From the NCBI GenBank assembly GCA_017652345.1, contig JAGCBE010000542.1:79934-143933 (forward strand): 64,000 nt of DNA, read 5' to 3'. Both the position numbers and the translations under genes were made by a program. Below the pieces are notes generated by a model, which was given only the letters and a program-made list of their open reading frames with translations, made no database searches and was not told where the DNA came from. The stretch is from Methanobrevibacter sp. GTDB lineage: Archaea > Methanobacteriota > Methanobacteria > Methanobacteriales > Methanobacteriaceae. Position 1 is the stretch's first letter; every line of letters begins with the position of its first letter. Below are positions 1-10,797 of this stretch, one piece after another.

Positions 1-126
1 TTTTGATTTATCCTGAGGATATTCAGATTTTATTAAAGTGTATGGATCTCCATTCTTATCTAAGAATGTTTGTAAATCTTTAAATGAACCATGATGGTAT
101 TGAGTTTCTTCTTTTAATATTTTCAT
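1..126 (-). CDS. Hypothetical protein, N-terminal part (runs off window)
   Basis: Forty-two codons are visible from ATG at 126 and the frame is still open at the window edge. The ATG overlaps the TGA of the metallopeptidase gene (ATGA), so it is translationally coupled and belongs to the same operon as the MoxR/metallopeptidase pair. The visible part is hydrophilic and Lys/Glu/Asp-rich (begins MKILKEETQYHHG). Function is not recognisable from this fragment. Confidence 0.6.
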   Translation of the reverse strand, partial: MKILKEETQYHHGSFKDLQTFLDKNGDPYTLIKSEYPQDKSK

Positions 127-761
127 ATTCCGTATACCACCCCGTTCAAATCTATAAATGTAGTTTTATCTTTTAACTAACCAAGATGTACTGAATCATC
201 TAATTTGTTTTCATCTCTTTTTCTTTGATTTACTAATTCCTAATACATATCCTCTACTGAATAATCTACCCAGTCAGGATGTTGATCTTCCGTAACTAAT
301 CCCGATAATATCTAACCATTAATATTTATCTATCTTATGGTATCTTTATCTACATCAGTATATGCTAAATTTGATATTTCGTAATCTGCCGCAATATTAA
401 AATCGTCATTACTATATAATTTATTTTTTAAATCATCTAGTACATCTTGCATACCTGTATTTATTAATTCATCATAATCTAATTCGGAATCTCTAGCTAA
501 TTTCTATAGTAATCTTTTTTCATGTTTTAAATAAGAGTGAAGTATTTCATGACGAATTACCACAGAAACTTGACTTTCCTCAAGTCCTCTATTAACCACG
601 ATTCTTCCTTTTGCAGGTTCCATAAATGCAATTACATTTGGATTTTCAGTTAAATTTAAATCAAATTCATTTAATAATTTAGCATATGTAGGATAACCCT
701 ATTCAGATAAATTACGCATAATTAATTGTTTAGCAAATTTTTCTTCTCGAGTCATCGACAT
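123..761 (-). CDS. Putative zinc metallopeptidase (DUF2201/VWA-partner type)
   Basis: A 212-aa protein when TAG is read as Gln (several TAG codons, TGA stop). Residues around 75-85 read VIRHEILHSYLKHEKR, a HExxH zinc site, followed some 50 residues later by an ADYEISNLAY segment like that of metallopeptidase-like partners of MoxR ATPases. The MoxR-type ATPase gene ends 15 bp upstream. In such pairs the ATPase is thought to remodel a target while the partner binds metal and substrate; activity here is inferred. The start ATG at 761 follows an AGGGG ribosome site that overlaps the end of the ATPase gene. The next gene overlaps by ATGA. Confidence 0.7.
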
Positions 762-775
762 AATTCATTGACCCC

Positions 776-1822
776 TTAAAGATTATTTAATACTGATTGT
801 ATCTTTTTCCAATTTTCAGTTCCTGAATTTTTAAATGGATTATCTTTAAATACGGAATTTGCTTTATCATCAATATCCTAATAATTCTTTAATATTCTTT
901 CGACCATACCTTTTTTATTAGGGTTAGCAATATTATTCCATTTTCTTAACAATCCTTCTTTAGTGCCATCGCACTTTCTTAGAACGTCATGCAACCCTCT
1001 TGGAGAAAGAATACCGGACTAGGTTTCAGTAGCAGCTGCTATATCATCAGTATCATCAAATTCAAATTCTCTACTAGATAATAAAGTTTTTGCTAATTCA
1101 GCTCTTCCTTGATTCTTTTTATAGGCTTCTTGATCGCCGTCAAGTTGATTCTTTTTCATTCTGTCCTCAAAAAATGCTACTAGATAATTCATGACCTGAT
1201 GCTTATCAGGTCTAACTTGAACCTTTTCAAATCTATCAAGTTCTGCAGCATCTAATGCATCAGTATTATATACACCATACATTGCTGGGTTAATTGCTGC
1301 AATAACCATCACTAAATTTGGAAAAAATCTAGAACCACCAGGAGCAGTTGAATCCGGTACTTTATGTTCGTTTATTAACTAAGAAAGAGTGAATCTTACA
1401 TTGCCTGCTGCTCTATTAAATTCATCGAGGAACAATACAGTATTGGGCTAATCTAATACATTAAATTCATCGGTAGGTAAATTGGTTGCTCTTGTTTTAT
1501 CAGCATTCGGAGCAAATAAGCCTCTAAGATCTCCAATATCCATAATCTTGGCATCTTTCCAAATTAAATTCATGTCATGATTCTTACACCACTATTTAAC
1601 TCTAGCAGTTTTACCGACTCCAGCATGTCCTATTAAAAGAACTGAACCAAATTCATCTTCACCATTAGCTTGAACTTCTTTATTCTCGGCTAATGTATCA
1701 TTTAATGCTTGTTCTATGTCTCCTTCATCTGTTATTGTTATTTCGTTATCCATAACAGATTGAGCTTGCTATACTGCTTGACCTAAAGTATCTTCATTTA
1801 ATACTTTTTTATTCTTGCTCAT
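776..1822 (-). CDS. MoxR-like AAA+ ATPase
   Basis: A 348-aa AAA+ ATPase once TAG is read as Gln; TAG interrupts the frame at 1019 and several other places. Walker A is GHAGVGKT (about residue 65), Walker B is VLFLDEFNRA (about 130) and sensor 1 is VIAAINP (about 175). This order and the DEFNR motif are typical of the MoxR/RavA group, which acts with a metallopeptidase or VWA protein, found here directly downstream. The start ATG at 1822 overlaps the 3' end of the preceding frame by 14 bp. TAA stop. The client is unknown; a role in assembling or maturing virion proteins is a guess from the late-gene position. Confidence 0.85.
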
Positions 1823-2066
1823 AATCACTATACCTTTGTCCTAAAATTTCTGCTTTGATTCTATCTGGTTCTCTATTGCAGTATGTAGCAGTTTTGTTTA
1901 ATGCATACTCATTGATTGTTTCTTCGGTGATGGGTTCACTATCAGAAATATTAGCAAATTTTCTATACATTTTAATATGCTTATCTCTGTTCTTATTTGC
2001 TTCATATTCATTGGTGCCCATCTTTTCGAGATTACCCAATTCAAAATCTTCTGCTACTTTAGCCAT
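1809..2066 (-). CDS. Hypothetical protein, or C-terminal part of the upstream gene
   Basis: An 85-aa charged protein (begins MAKVAEDFELGNLEK) with its own good ribosome site (GAGG, 11 nt before the ATG) and a TAA stop. The preceding gene ends in TAG at 2085-2087 and, if that TAG is read as Gln, continues in frame into this ATG. It is therefore either a separate protein that is also made as a C-terminal extension, or simply the end of a 517-aa protein. Function unknown. Confidence 0.55.
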   Translation of the reverse strand: MAKVAEDFELGNLEKMGTNEYEANKNRDKHIKMYRKFANISDSEPITEETINEYALNKTATYCNREPDRIKAEILGQRYSDYEQE

Positions 2067-2084
2067 AATATCATTTCCTCTTTT

Positions 2085-3362
2085 CTAGTTATCTTTACGT
2101 AATTTATCAATTATTACTATTAAACCTTGTTTCGAAGTTCCATATAATTTTTTCTTATCTGCACCTAATGAAACAGCTAAATCACGAAGTTTATTAATAT
2201 CCATTTTTGATAGAGGTTTATCGGATTCATTTAATGATTCTTCAAAATCTTCTTCGTCCTCATATTCATCTTCTTCTTGACGTTCATAGTCAACTAAGAA
2301 ATCTCTGAACCAACGATCCCACAGTTCTTGAAGAGTATCATAGTCTTCTCTGTCGAGATCAACAATAGTCCAACCATCTCTAGCCCAACGATTTACTTGA
2401 CCCGAAGATAAATCTGACTCTACTACTCCGCGTACAAAATCATCAATATCATCATCACTTACAGCATAATAAGATTCATCATATGAAGTATCAGGCTCAA
2501 ATTCATAAAGTGGAATGTCAAAATATTCATCTAGTCTATTTTCATCCACATTTCTACTATCCTCTTCATTCTTTTGAATAAATAATTCTGGATGATTATT
2601 TAAATATTCAATTAATATATATGCTGCATCTTCTAATTCACTTGTATAATATTGATCTTCATATTGATTTTCCACTATATTAGAAAACGGTCTTTCCAGA
2701 TCTTCTACTTTGTCCATTAGATACACTACTGAACCACCACAAGTTTCTTTACCGTATCCTTCATAAAATAGATCGCCATCATTATAATCTCGATAAAGAA
2801 TTCTCATCATAGCTCTTACTAATTCACCAGCTACTGTATCTGCTTTACCTTGAGCTGGAACTAACTCATCAAAATAAACTTGAAGTTGATCTGTTATTTC
2901 CATATCGGGATCTAATTGAGCATTAATTTTTTCTAGTGGATTTTGAGACTTTTCAGCTTTTCTTGCTTTTAATTTAGCAGCATAGTCTTTTACATCCATC
3001 GGAGCTTCCGTAAGTGTTGATTCTTTTAATTTTGATTCATCGAATTTTACGTCAGTAGTATCTTCCCAATCTGCTTCGGCCGTATCATCTTCTGAATCCC
3101 TTAATTCTTTTAAATCTTCAGGATAATTCATTGATGTTTCCTTATACCAATCCTCTACAGAATATCTCATGTCGTCTTCACGTACCATTTCAATATATTC
3201 CTCTGCGGAATCAATATAATTCTTTACAGCATCTTTATCAATATCATAACCTTTTGATTTAAATAAATTAATCAAATCACCTTTTAATGATTCTTTTAAT
3301 TTTGTTGATTTACTTAATTGTTCAAATGCTTCTGAAATAATATGTTTTTGAATGTCGATCAC
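2085..3362 (-). CDS. Acidic hypothetical protein, probable virion-associated
   Basis: A 425-aa, very acidic protein with an N-terminal IISEAF segment shared with the gene at 3537-4076 and a SLNES segment shared with other late proteins of this phage. Residues about 385-425 (MDINKLRDLAVSLGADKK...) look like a small SAP/HeH-type helix-extended-loop-helix domain. The frame reaches TAG at 2085; read-through would fuse it to the next 85-aa frame and end at 1809. A TTGATC-17-TATAAT promoter lies 100 bp upstream. Function unknown. Confidence 0.7.
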   Translation of the reverse strand: MIDIQKHIISEAFEQLSKSTKLKESLKGDLINLFKSKGYDIDKDAVKNYIDSAEEYIEMVREDDMRYSVEDWYKETSMNYPEDLKELRDSEDDTAEADWEDTTDVKFDESKLKESTLTEAPMDVKDYAAKLKARKAEKSQNPLEKINAQLDPDMEITDQLQVYFDELVPAQGKADTVAGELVRAMMRILYRDYNDGDLFYEGYGKETCGGSVVYLMDKVEDLERPFSNIVENQYEDQYYTSELEDAAYILIEYLNNHPELFIQKNEEDSRNVDENRLDEYFDIPLYEFEPDTSYDESYYAVSDDDIDDFVRGVVESDLSSGQVNRWARDGWTIVDLDREDYDTLQELWDRWFRDFLVDYERQEEDEYEDEEDFEESLNESDKPLSKMDINKLRDLAVSLGADKKKLYGTSKQGLIVIIDKLRKDN

Positions 3363-3457
3363 ATCCTTTTAAGTTTTGTTTACAATAATAATATAGCAGA
3401 AAAATTTAAGATAAAAAGTATATAATTTTATTAAATAGCCGATATTTCTACATTATA

Positions 3458-3486
3458 ATTATATTATAAAATTATAGAAAGATCAA
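3458..3486 (-). promoter_or_regulatory. Sigma70-like promoter (early-type consensus)
   Basis: Minus strand: -35 TTGATC (3486-3481), 17-nt spacer, -10 TATAAT (3463-3458), preceded by AATAG. It matches the repeated early promoter of this phage and points to the gene starting at 3362. Confidence 0.7.
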
Positions 3487-3536
3487 CTATTAATATAATA
3501 TACAAGATATTTTAAACCAATTATTTTTACAAAATT

Positions 3537-4076
3537 TTAATAATAATCTCTAAAATCTACATCAGTATACTAAATATCTTCATCAGATAATTCAATTGGA
3601 TTTCTAATTATTTCATAAGAAACTAATACGTTTCCTTTTGGGGTTACGACTTCTATATAATCGGCATTTTCATCATTTACTAATTTACAAGCATAATCAA
3701 TATACTTATATAAATCATTTACATCTTTAATTCTACGATCATCTATTTCAAATACTTCATTTGTACCACTTGCTTCTTTTTCATAATATCGATTTACCCA
3801 TAAACTATAATCATTATCTATTTCATCATTATATTCCCAATTATAATCAAAATAATCATCAGAATTATCGTCATCTAGTTTTCTAATTATCTTTTTTATT
3901 TCATATCCATTCGTATTAATAAATGCATTTTCAATTCCACTCGTAGCATGTAACTAAGGAAATTTTTTACCGGCTACTTTTAAAACATATTTTGAATCAG
4001 ATTTTAATCCTTTAACTTCATTTAATTTTTTATCTGATAGCTTATCGAATGCTTCTGAAATTATATATTTTTCCAT
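3537..4076 (-). CDS. Acidic hypothetical protein
   Basis: A 179-aa protein rich in Asp, Glu and Tyr with two in-frame TAG codons and a TAA stop. Its N-terminus (MEKYIISEAFDKLS) resembles that of the 425-aa protein encoded downstream (QKHIISEAFEQLS), so the two share at least a leader segment. It stands alone after the capsid-gene terminator. Function unknown. Confidence 0.75.
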
Positions 4077-4116
4077 ATTATCACCCAATATAAATATACA
4101 AGATAAAAATAATTAT

Positions 4117-4158
4117 AAAAAAAAAAGAGGGTAGCTAATTTATATTTAACTACCCTCT
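4117..4158 (-). terminator. Intrinsic terminator after the major capsid gene
   Basis: Minus strand: AGAGGGTAG and its complement CTACCCTCT flank an AT-rich loop and are followed by ten T. It lies just after the TAA of the capsid gene. Confidence 0.9.
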
Positions 4159-4181
4159 AAAATAACTTTATCTTATATTAA

Positions 4182-7100
4182 TTATGCTACGATTTCTCCA
4201 GCTACTACTAAGTCAGCATTAAGCACCTTTAAGTCGTAAAGTGTACTCCATCCCTAGCTGGTTCCGCCGTCGGCGTACTGCAGAAGCTGAGTCGGGACTA
4301 TCGCCATGTACGGGGCATAAACCGCTCAATTATGTTACAAATAAATCGTTTCCATTTATTTTCTTCATATTGCTATGAAGTTCAGACTATATCATAAACC
4401 TAATTTCTTTTACCGTTATTAGGTTCCCTCGCACTTCGATTTCACTTGAAACCTACTCTACTCGATTCTTATTCAAAATATTTCTTTTTGATAAGTCTTT
4501 CGATAGTCGTTGCACTTTACTTAATAAATTTATATCATCTTTCTTTAATTTTATTAAGTCTTAGTTCATGATTGTCTTAATATCATGCCCTTAAATATTA
4601 AGATTTTCCATGAGTTCACGAGGTTTTCATAAACAATTACTTATTTATGCCGCTAATTGTTTAACGGAACTCATCATATCGTCACCATTGACGCCAATGA
4701 TATATCTACCAGCTGCCATAGCGGGAGATACATAAACTTTCAGCGCTCCAAGTTGACCCGCGTAATATGGACCATTAACCTGTCCTGCAGGAGCAGGAGT
4801 CCAACCATTAATGAAACTTAATACTGGAATCAGGTTAGAAGCACATACCATGTAATTGGGGCTGAATCTCTTAGTGCGATCATAGATTAACTGACGACCA
4901 ATTTCTACGATTTCCATGAAGCCCTAATAGTGTTCTTGTTTTGATACACCCACTGGCAAGGTCTTTGACCACTGAAGTTCAGTCTGAACTGCGCCAGCAG
5001 TGCTATCAAGAAGCTCTACAACTTCTGTATCAATTTCCATTTTCATTACGAATATATCGTTTCCATATATTCTCTATAATTTATTTATTCATTATAGATT
5101 AGACTATATCATCATCTTATATTCTGTTACCAAATATAAGATGCTTCGCGCTTCGAACTCACTTGAGTTCTACTCTACTTGTTTATTCAACTAAATGTTT
5201 CTTTTAGTTTATACTTTCGATAGTCGTTGCTCTTTCTTTATAATCTCTTTTACAATGTATGTTTCCTTTTATCCAACCATTATTAAAATAATCAATAGAT
5301 TCAGATTCCGTTACCATGATAACTTTATCTAATTCAATATTAGATATAGCAAATTTACCAAGATGAGATTCTCTATTTTTATTTTTTGATTCGATTGAAT
5401 GCTTCTTACCATACATTCCATTATTACTACCTGCCGATAAAATACTATGTAATTCTTTTAATTCATTTGATTGATGCCATCTATTTCCATAGTTTGAATT
5501 TTTTGATCCCGATCGATTTTCACTCATTTTTCTTTTTGTTTCTTTAGAGTGTTTATGCCCCAACATCATTGGACCTCCAGGACCCGCTTCTCCACCTTTA
5601 CAAATATTATATCCTATATCCGGATCTCTTGAATTTAATTTATTTATCCAATAAATTTCTTTCTCATTTAATTCAAACTTTGATTCAGCGGTGTCAATCA
5701 TTTCTATATCAAATCTCGATTCAAGATTAATATTTTCTTCCTAAAGTTTATTTTTAATATTTGAAATAATTAAACCGCTACCTAGATATTTATATTCTTC
5801 AAATATCGATGCATGATGCTATCCAATATATATTTTACCAGTTTTCTTATCGGTAGTCTTATAAATATATCCGTACATTTTATTTCTCCAATCAATAAAA
5901 TAATAATATATTAAATGTAGTAATTCATAAAAATTGGAGTTCTATGAAAACATCCGTCGATGCTGTCCTACATTATAATCAAAATATAATTATAATGTTC
6001 TATTTTAAATTATAAAGCTTAGATCATGATTGCCATATAAGTGATACAAACTCTTATAAGGTTTTCCATGAATTCACGAAGTTTTTAATAATACATCACT
6101 GTATTATGCTACAAAATTTTCATAGCTTAACTGACCAACAGCTTTCTCTGCTAACTAATCCCCGAGATCAAACCCGTAATCAGTCTTTGCCTGGAATGCT
6201 GCAATTTGTGAGTAATACCAAATATGTTACATTTATACCGTTTCCGTATAAATTCTTATTGTTACCAATAAGTTCAGACTATATCATAAGTTTAATTTCT
6301 ATTACCGTTATTAAACTTCCTCGCGCTTCGATTCTACTTAGAATCTACTCTACTCATTTATTCAGTTAAATATTTCTTTTAACTTATACTTTCGATAGTC
6401 GTTAAACTTTTTCTTTTATAAAAAGAACTTAGCTTTTGATTGTCTTATTGATTCACAACTTCAATAAGAGTTTCCAAAAATTCACGAGGTTTTCCTAATT
6501 ATTTTAATTAGGCCGCATATCTATCTACGGCAATTCTACGTGCGCGAGCAATCAGAGGAATGCTCTTCATTTCAGCTTTCAGAGTTGGTAAATCGTTCTG
6601 AGGAACTACGATGTTATCATATACATAAGCTACTTTAGTATCAGATGCTACATTAATCTAAGTTGTATACTCTGCATCAGAATAGAACTTCTGATCTGCA
6701 TCCTTATAGAAACCATAAATATCAGCTGCGCCTGCTTTTACTAACTTAACGTCATATGCAACATCATTATAGGTAATTGCACCATGAACGATTGGAGTCC
6801 ATGCTAATGCCTGAGCACCAGTTCCTGATGCAGCTGCTTCTACTACTCTATCAGCAGTATAATTTACATCAACATTACCCAGTTTGAATGGGCTATTGAA
6901 TAAATCACCTTGAGTTGTTGCACCCTTAGTCTTTCCGGCTAAGTATTCAATGTAGGTAATCAATTATGTTAATCTTATCATTACTGATAAGTTCGGACTA
7001 TATCATCAACTTATATTGTTCTATCCTTTATAAGTTGCCGAGCGCTTCCATTAAATTATTTCAATGTACTCTACTCACTTCTTTTATAGAATTTTTCTTT

Positions 7101-9126
7101 CTATATATGTTTTCGATAGTCTCTGAACCTTCTAATTATTCAAAATTAGCTTGGCTGCTGATTGTCCTTCTATAAAGGAGTTTCCAGCAATTCACTCGGT
7201 TATTATCATTTATATCACTATAAAAGGGATACTATACCTTAATATCCAGACATTGAAGTCATCATTTATGTTACAAATAAATCGTTTCCATTTATTTTCT
7301 TAATGTTACCATTAAGATCAGACTATATTATAATCCATTATTGTTTTATCCTTTAATGGATCCGAATTGCTTCGAGATTACTTAATCCCTACTCTACTCG
7401 TTTATTCTCAAAGATTTTTCTTCTTTGATATACTTTCGATAGTCGTTGAACCTTTTAAAATTACTTATACAATAAATGACAAAAAATGTATTTTCATTTT
7501 AACTTGGCTGCTGATTGTCTTATTAAATAAGATTTTCCAGCAATTCAATTCGTTTTTTATCATTATATATTACTATATAACGCCCCTAGACGTTAAGGGT
7601 GAACAATTACTAAATCGTTAGCAATAAGATTGGGTAAAGCTACAGTTGTAAGATTCATTTATATTACAAATAGTTCGTTTCCAACTATTTTCTTAATATT
7701 GCTATTAAGATTAGACTATATCATCTTCCTTAAAATATCGGTTAAGGAAGCCCCGCACTTCGAACTTACTTAAGTTCTACTCTACTTTCTTAAGTTTGGA
7801 ATCCTCATTTCAAACTTGATTTCGATAGTCGTTGCACCTTCCTTTAATTAAAGGCTTGGCTCATGATTGTCTTAAATACGTAGCTCAAAATATTTAAGAT
7901 GTTCCATGAATTCACGAGGTTTTAAATTAATTATCTATTAATGTATATCCAAGATTCAAATATTTTTCTTGATTATCTTTTGAAACTTTTACTTTCCTAT
8001 TATTTGGAGTACGCATAAAAATATATTTACCATTTAACCGATTTAATGCGAGAGTCTCTTTTTGCTTCTATTTTGATTTATTATCTCTCGGATGTGAATT
8101 AGCTTCTGAGGCTCTTTTTTTCTAGAAGTCTGTTTGTTTTCGTCCTTGCATACCTCTTGGATCATTATGATGATCAATACTTGATAATATTGCTAATGTA
8201 TTAGGATGTCTTCCAAGTTCCCAACCTTCGTCCAGATACTAATCAACAATATCAGGAGCAACATGTTTTTCTTGCGTTTCATTATGTATATAAACATGTC
8301 CTTTGTAAAGACCAGTTAATTTATCACGTATTTTAGATTTCTTTTCCTCAGGACAAGGTCCAACAGAATAATGTAAACCCTTATTCCATGATGTTTTTCC
8401 TTTATGAGATTCAGAATTACATCTTCTAGCCTCTTCATATATATCATTAAATTTATCAAATTTTTCGATAATTTCTTCTTCAGTTACATCAAAATAAGAT
8501 CTACCAAACATACCAAGAAAAGCCATCTAATTACCATATCTACATTGACCCGATGTACATAATGATAAATAATAGTGAGCCAATACATGATCGGCATAAC
8601 TAAATGTAACTAAATTATCATCAGAATCGTCTACTGGTAAATTATTAGATTTAAAATAAACTCTCGGTATAATATGATGTTTCTACGTAATTGTTCCTGA
8701 AACATTCGTTAAATTATCTTCTACTAACTATGCATACTTTTTAAAATATTCATTATCAATAAAAATATTTGTAGTTAATAATTTTTCATACATATTCATT
8801 TTATAAACTCCTTAGGCTCGATAACTTAGTAGGTCGACCATTACCAAGCCTAAGTTATCTATAAGCAATAATTAATTAATTCTTTAGATATTACTACCTA
8901 AAGCCTCCATCTATCGAAGGGTGAATTTTTTATACAAGCCTAAATCTGACCGCTGTGTTCCACTTGAAGCGTCAAAAGCTTCAGTTAAGAACTTATTTGT
9001 ATTATTTAATACAGTTGCTAAGGTTAATTTCTTATTTGAATCAAGCTTACTGCCTTCATGAGCCTTTGAATAAACTGACTCTGCAACAGCGATTCTATTT
9101 TTATATTGTTCTAATAAAGTTGCCAT
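4182..9126 (-). CDS. Major capsid protein (gp23-like), seven exons
   Basis: T4 gp23-type capsid protein of 446 aa after removal of six group I introns. Exons: 9126-8917, 7655-7596, 7262-7242 (21 nt, MTSMSGY), 6960-6527, 6218-6122, 5037-4664, 4326-4182. Each junction keeps the frame, each 5' exon ends in T and each intron ends in G. The joined text runs ...YKKFTL-NLTTVALPNLIAND... then VIVHP-MTSMSGY-ITYIEYLAG, the conserved gp23 segment, which confirms the junctions. Four TAG codons (for example TSQGW in exon 7) are read as Gln. The RBS is AAGGAAG before ATG 9126. It follows the protease-scaffold gene and ends at a strong terminator. Introns sit mostly in the most conserved coding stretches. 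Confidence 0.93.
4327..4663 (-). ncRNA. Group I intron 6 of the capsid gene
   Basis: 337 nt, no ORF. The 5' junction is CCGT^TAAAC, and exon CCGU can pair with GCGG at the intron start to form P1 with the U-G splice-site pair. Core signatures: CAACGACTATCGAAAG (R-like) and GATATAGTCTGAAC (S-like). It ends ...ATTG before exon 7. Similar in sequence to introns 1 and 2. Confidence 0.88.
5038..6121 (-). ncRNA. Group I intron 5 of the capsid gene, carries a GIY-YIG ORF
   Basis: 1084 nt. Exon 5 ends GCTAT, which pairs with GTAGC inside the intron (P1, terminal U-G). The core R- and S-like elements lie near 5219 and 5100, and the intron ends in AAAATG before GAAATTGAT. The endonuclease ORF sits upstream of the R element and its last codons run into it. 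Confidence 0.9.
5204..5878 (-). CDS. GIY-YIG homing endonuclease in intron 5
   Basis: 224 aa. The N-terminus MYGYIYKTTDKKTGKIYIGQ is the GIY-YIG signature (GYIY...IYIG), with the motif completed by E and N residues in NEKEIYWINK. The C-terminal half holds repeats of the NUMOD3 type (GHKHSKETKRKMSE, GKKHSIESKNKNR) that bind DNA. Several TAG codons are read as Gln. Expected to cut intronless capsid alleles and spread intron 5. TAA stop lies inside the intron core. Confidence 0.9.
6219..6526 (-). ncRNA. Group I intron 4 of the capsid gene
   Basis: 308 nt, no ORF. Exon 4 ends GCCGT, pairing with GCGGC 12 nt into the intron (P1, U-G). R- and S-like cores at about 6393 and 6277. It splits a Val codon (GT^G) and ends TTTG. 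Confidence 0.88.
6961..7241 (-). ncRNA. Group I intron 3 of the capsid gene
   Basis: 281 nt, the shortest of the six. Exon GGATAT pairs with GTATCC in the intron (P1, U-G). R-like core near 7114 and S-like near 6991. It ends ATTG before ATTACCTAC (ITY...). It lacks the 3' hairpin block seen in introns 1, 2 and 6. Confidence 0.88.
7263..7595 (-). ncRNA. Group I intron 2 of the capsid gene
   Basis: 333 nt, no ORF. Exon CCCT pairs with GGGG in the intron (P1, U-G). Cores near 7438 and 7318. It ends AAATG, immediately before the 21-nt exon. Confidence 0.88.
7656..8916 (-). ncRNA. Group I intron 1 of the capsid gene, carries an HNH ORF
   Basis: 1261 nt. Exon CCTT pairs with GAGG in the intron (P1, U-G). 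R-like core near 7823, S-like near 7711, 3' end AAATG. The HNH gene lies between the 5' end and the core. Confidence 0.9.
7927..8799 (-). CDS. HNH homing endonuclease in intron 1
   Basis: 290 aa with TAG read as Gln. Residues about 41-78 show the HNH pattern QKHHIIPRVYF...VTFSYADHVLAHYYL. Further on are NUMOD-like segments (HKGKTSWNKGLHYS) and a basic C-terminus. The RBS AAGGAG precedes ATG 8799. It probably drives mobility of intron 1. Alternative: a free-standing HNH captured by the intron. Confidence 0.85.
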
Positions 9127-9148
9127 TTTTTAATTTCTTCCTTTTCGA

Positions 9149-10726
9149 TTAATTGATGCCTGCTAAACTCAAGAGTTGTTCATCAACTTCATCTACATCT
9201 TCATACATTTTGTTCTTGGGTAAAATAGATTCATTCTTAGATGCTCTAGTTGATACCCTTGAGCTTTCAGTAATCTATTTTGATATTGTATTTGAACTAA
9301 ATGGTAAATTATTTATATTTATTTTATATTGCCTTAAATTTTCACAGATATTATCTATATCAGTAAATGTATAAGTTTCACTTAATCTATTTTTAATTTC
9401 ATTTACTGATATTCCTAAAGATACTGCTTTAGACTCAATATATTTATCTACTGACTTCAAAGCTATCTTCTAATATTTCTCTGCTATTGATTTATATTTT
9501 TCTACTTTACCACTTAATTCTTTTACTTTTATCTAAGAGTCTTTTAATTTAGATTCATACTCTTCAGATAATTTCTACTTATCATTTTCATTAGAATCTT
9601 TTAATGTGGAAATTTGTTCCATTAGTTCTGTTACTTTATTATTTAACTAAGTAATTGATTTACTAGAACTACTATTTATTTTTTCTAAAGATTCATTTAA
9701 TGTTTTATTTTGATTAGTAGATTGAGATAATTTTTGCTTTAAATCTTTACATATAGCATTTTGATTTTGAATTTGCTAATTTGATTCTTTTAATTGTTCT
9801 TGTAATTTCTGAATTTTATTTTCAGCTATTTTTAATCTATTAGCACTTTCTTTTAATCTTACTATTGCTTTTTGATATTTTTCTATTTCTTCTTGATAAG
9901 TTGTTTCTTTAGTATAACTAACTGATAACTTTTCTTGAAGTTCAGAAACATTATCTAAAAGTCTTTGCTATGTTTGTAAAGATTCTTGAAGTTGAGTTAA
10001 TAGCTCATTATCTGCTTCGTTATTATCGACTGCAAGGCTACTCTCTTCTTCTATATTATTAACAGGAGTTTCCTCCTGAGAATAGCTATCTATATTTAAT
10101 AACTATAATGATTCTTTCATTACTTTCTTATCGTCATCGGAAGAAGCATTTATAAGTTTATCAAGAGATTCTTTAAGCGTTGATTTTGTTTCAAGGCTTT
10201 CATGAACATAAGACATTCTAGCTGTTTGAACTGAAGGCGTAATTACAGCATCCCAACATTCGCAAACATATGTATCGGGATCTACTTCATCTTCACCATC
10301 AAAACCAGTAATTAGATCGCCTTCACCTCTACTTGATACTCCAATATTACAACCATAATCGCATAAACATTTTAATATTCTACCATTTGGTGTATCTAAT
10401 ATATCAAATATTCCATGAAGTTTTCCATCTTTACCTTTTTTTGGAACTTCTGCAAGACATAGAGCAATCTTCTCCATATCTACTTCTGTTCTATCGGCAG
10501 GATGACCTAATTCTCCAAAGCAACATCTATTTTTAATCTTTTCCTGCATCACAGGATCCTGAAAAACATTTTCCCATAATTTTTCTGAATACTTTCTTCC
10601 ATTACGAGTAGGATTAACAAAGTCTGCTATTACTCCAGTTAATCTACCCAATATTCCTCTTTTTTGCTATTCTTCAAGAGAAAGTTTTTCATAATCTAAC
10701 TTATCCGTAGATAAACTTTCTAACAT
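9149..10726 (-). CDS. Prohead protease fused to scaffold (gp21-gp22-like)
   Basis: 525 aa once TAG is read as Gln. Residues 25-170 form a T4 gp21-like prohead protease: the GELGHP histidine motif (about residue 70) and NIGVSSRGEGD with the presumed catalytic Ser (about 128). After DDKKVMKESL the frame continues through TAG 10103 into about 340 residues of Gln/Glu/Lys-rich coiled coil, the expected character of an internal scaffold, ending DEQLLSLAGIN and TAA. There is no start codon between the halves. It lies between the portal side and the capsid gene, as gp20-21-22-23 do in T4. Start ATG 10726 after AAGGA. Confidence 0.87.
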
Positions 10727-10797
10727 ATTAATTAATCCTTCTTTAAATAAAATATAATTAAATTTAGCATCTTACTAATATCAAAAATTAGATAAAT

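Noticed and set aside
10103..10651. Stand-alone prohead protease starting at TTG 10651 and ending at TAG
   Set aside because: An ATG at 10726 with a good ribosome site extends the N-terminus, and the TAG is sense by the evidence of all neighbouring genes.
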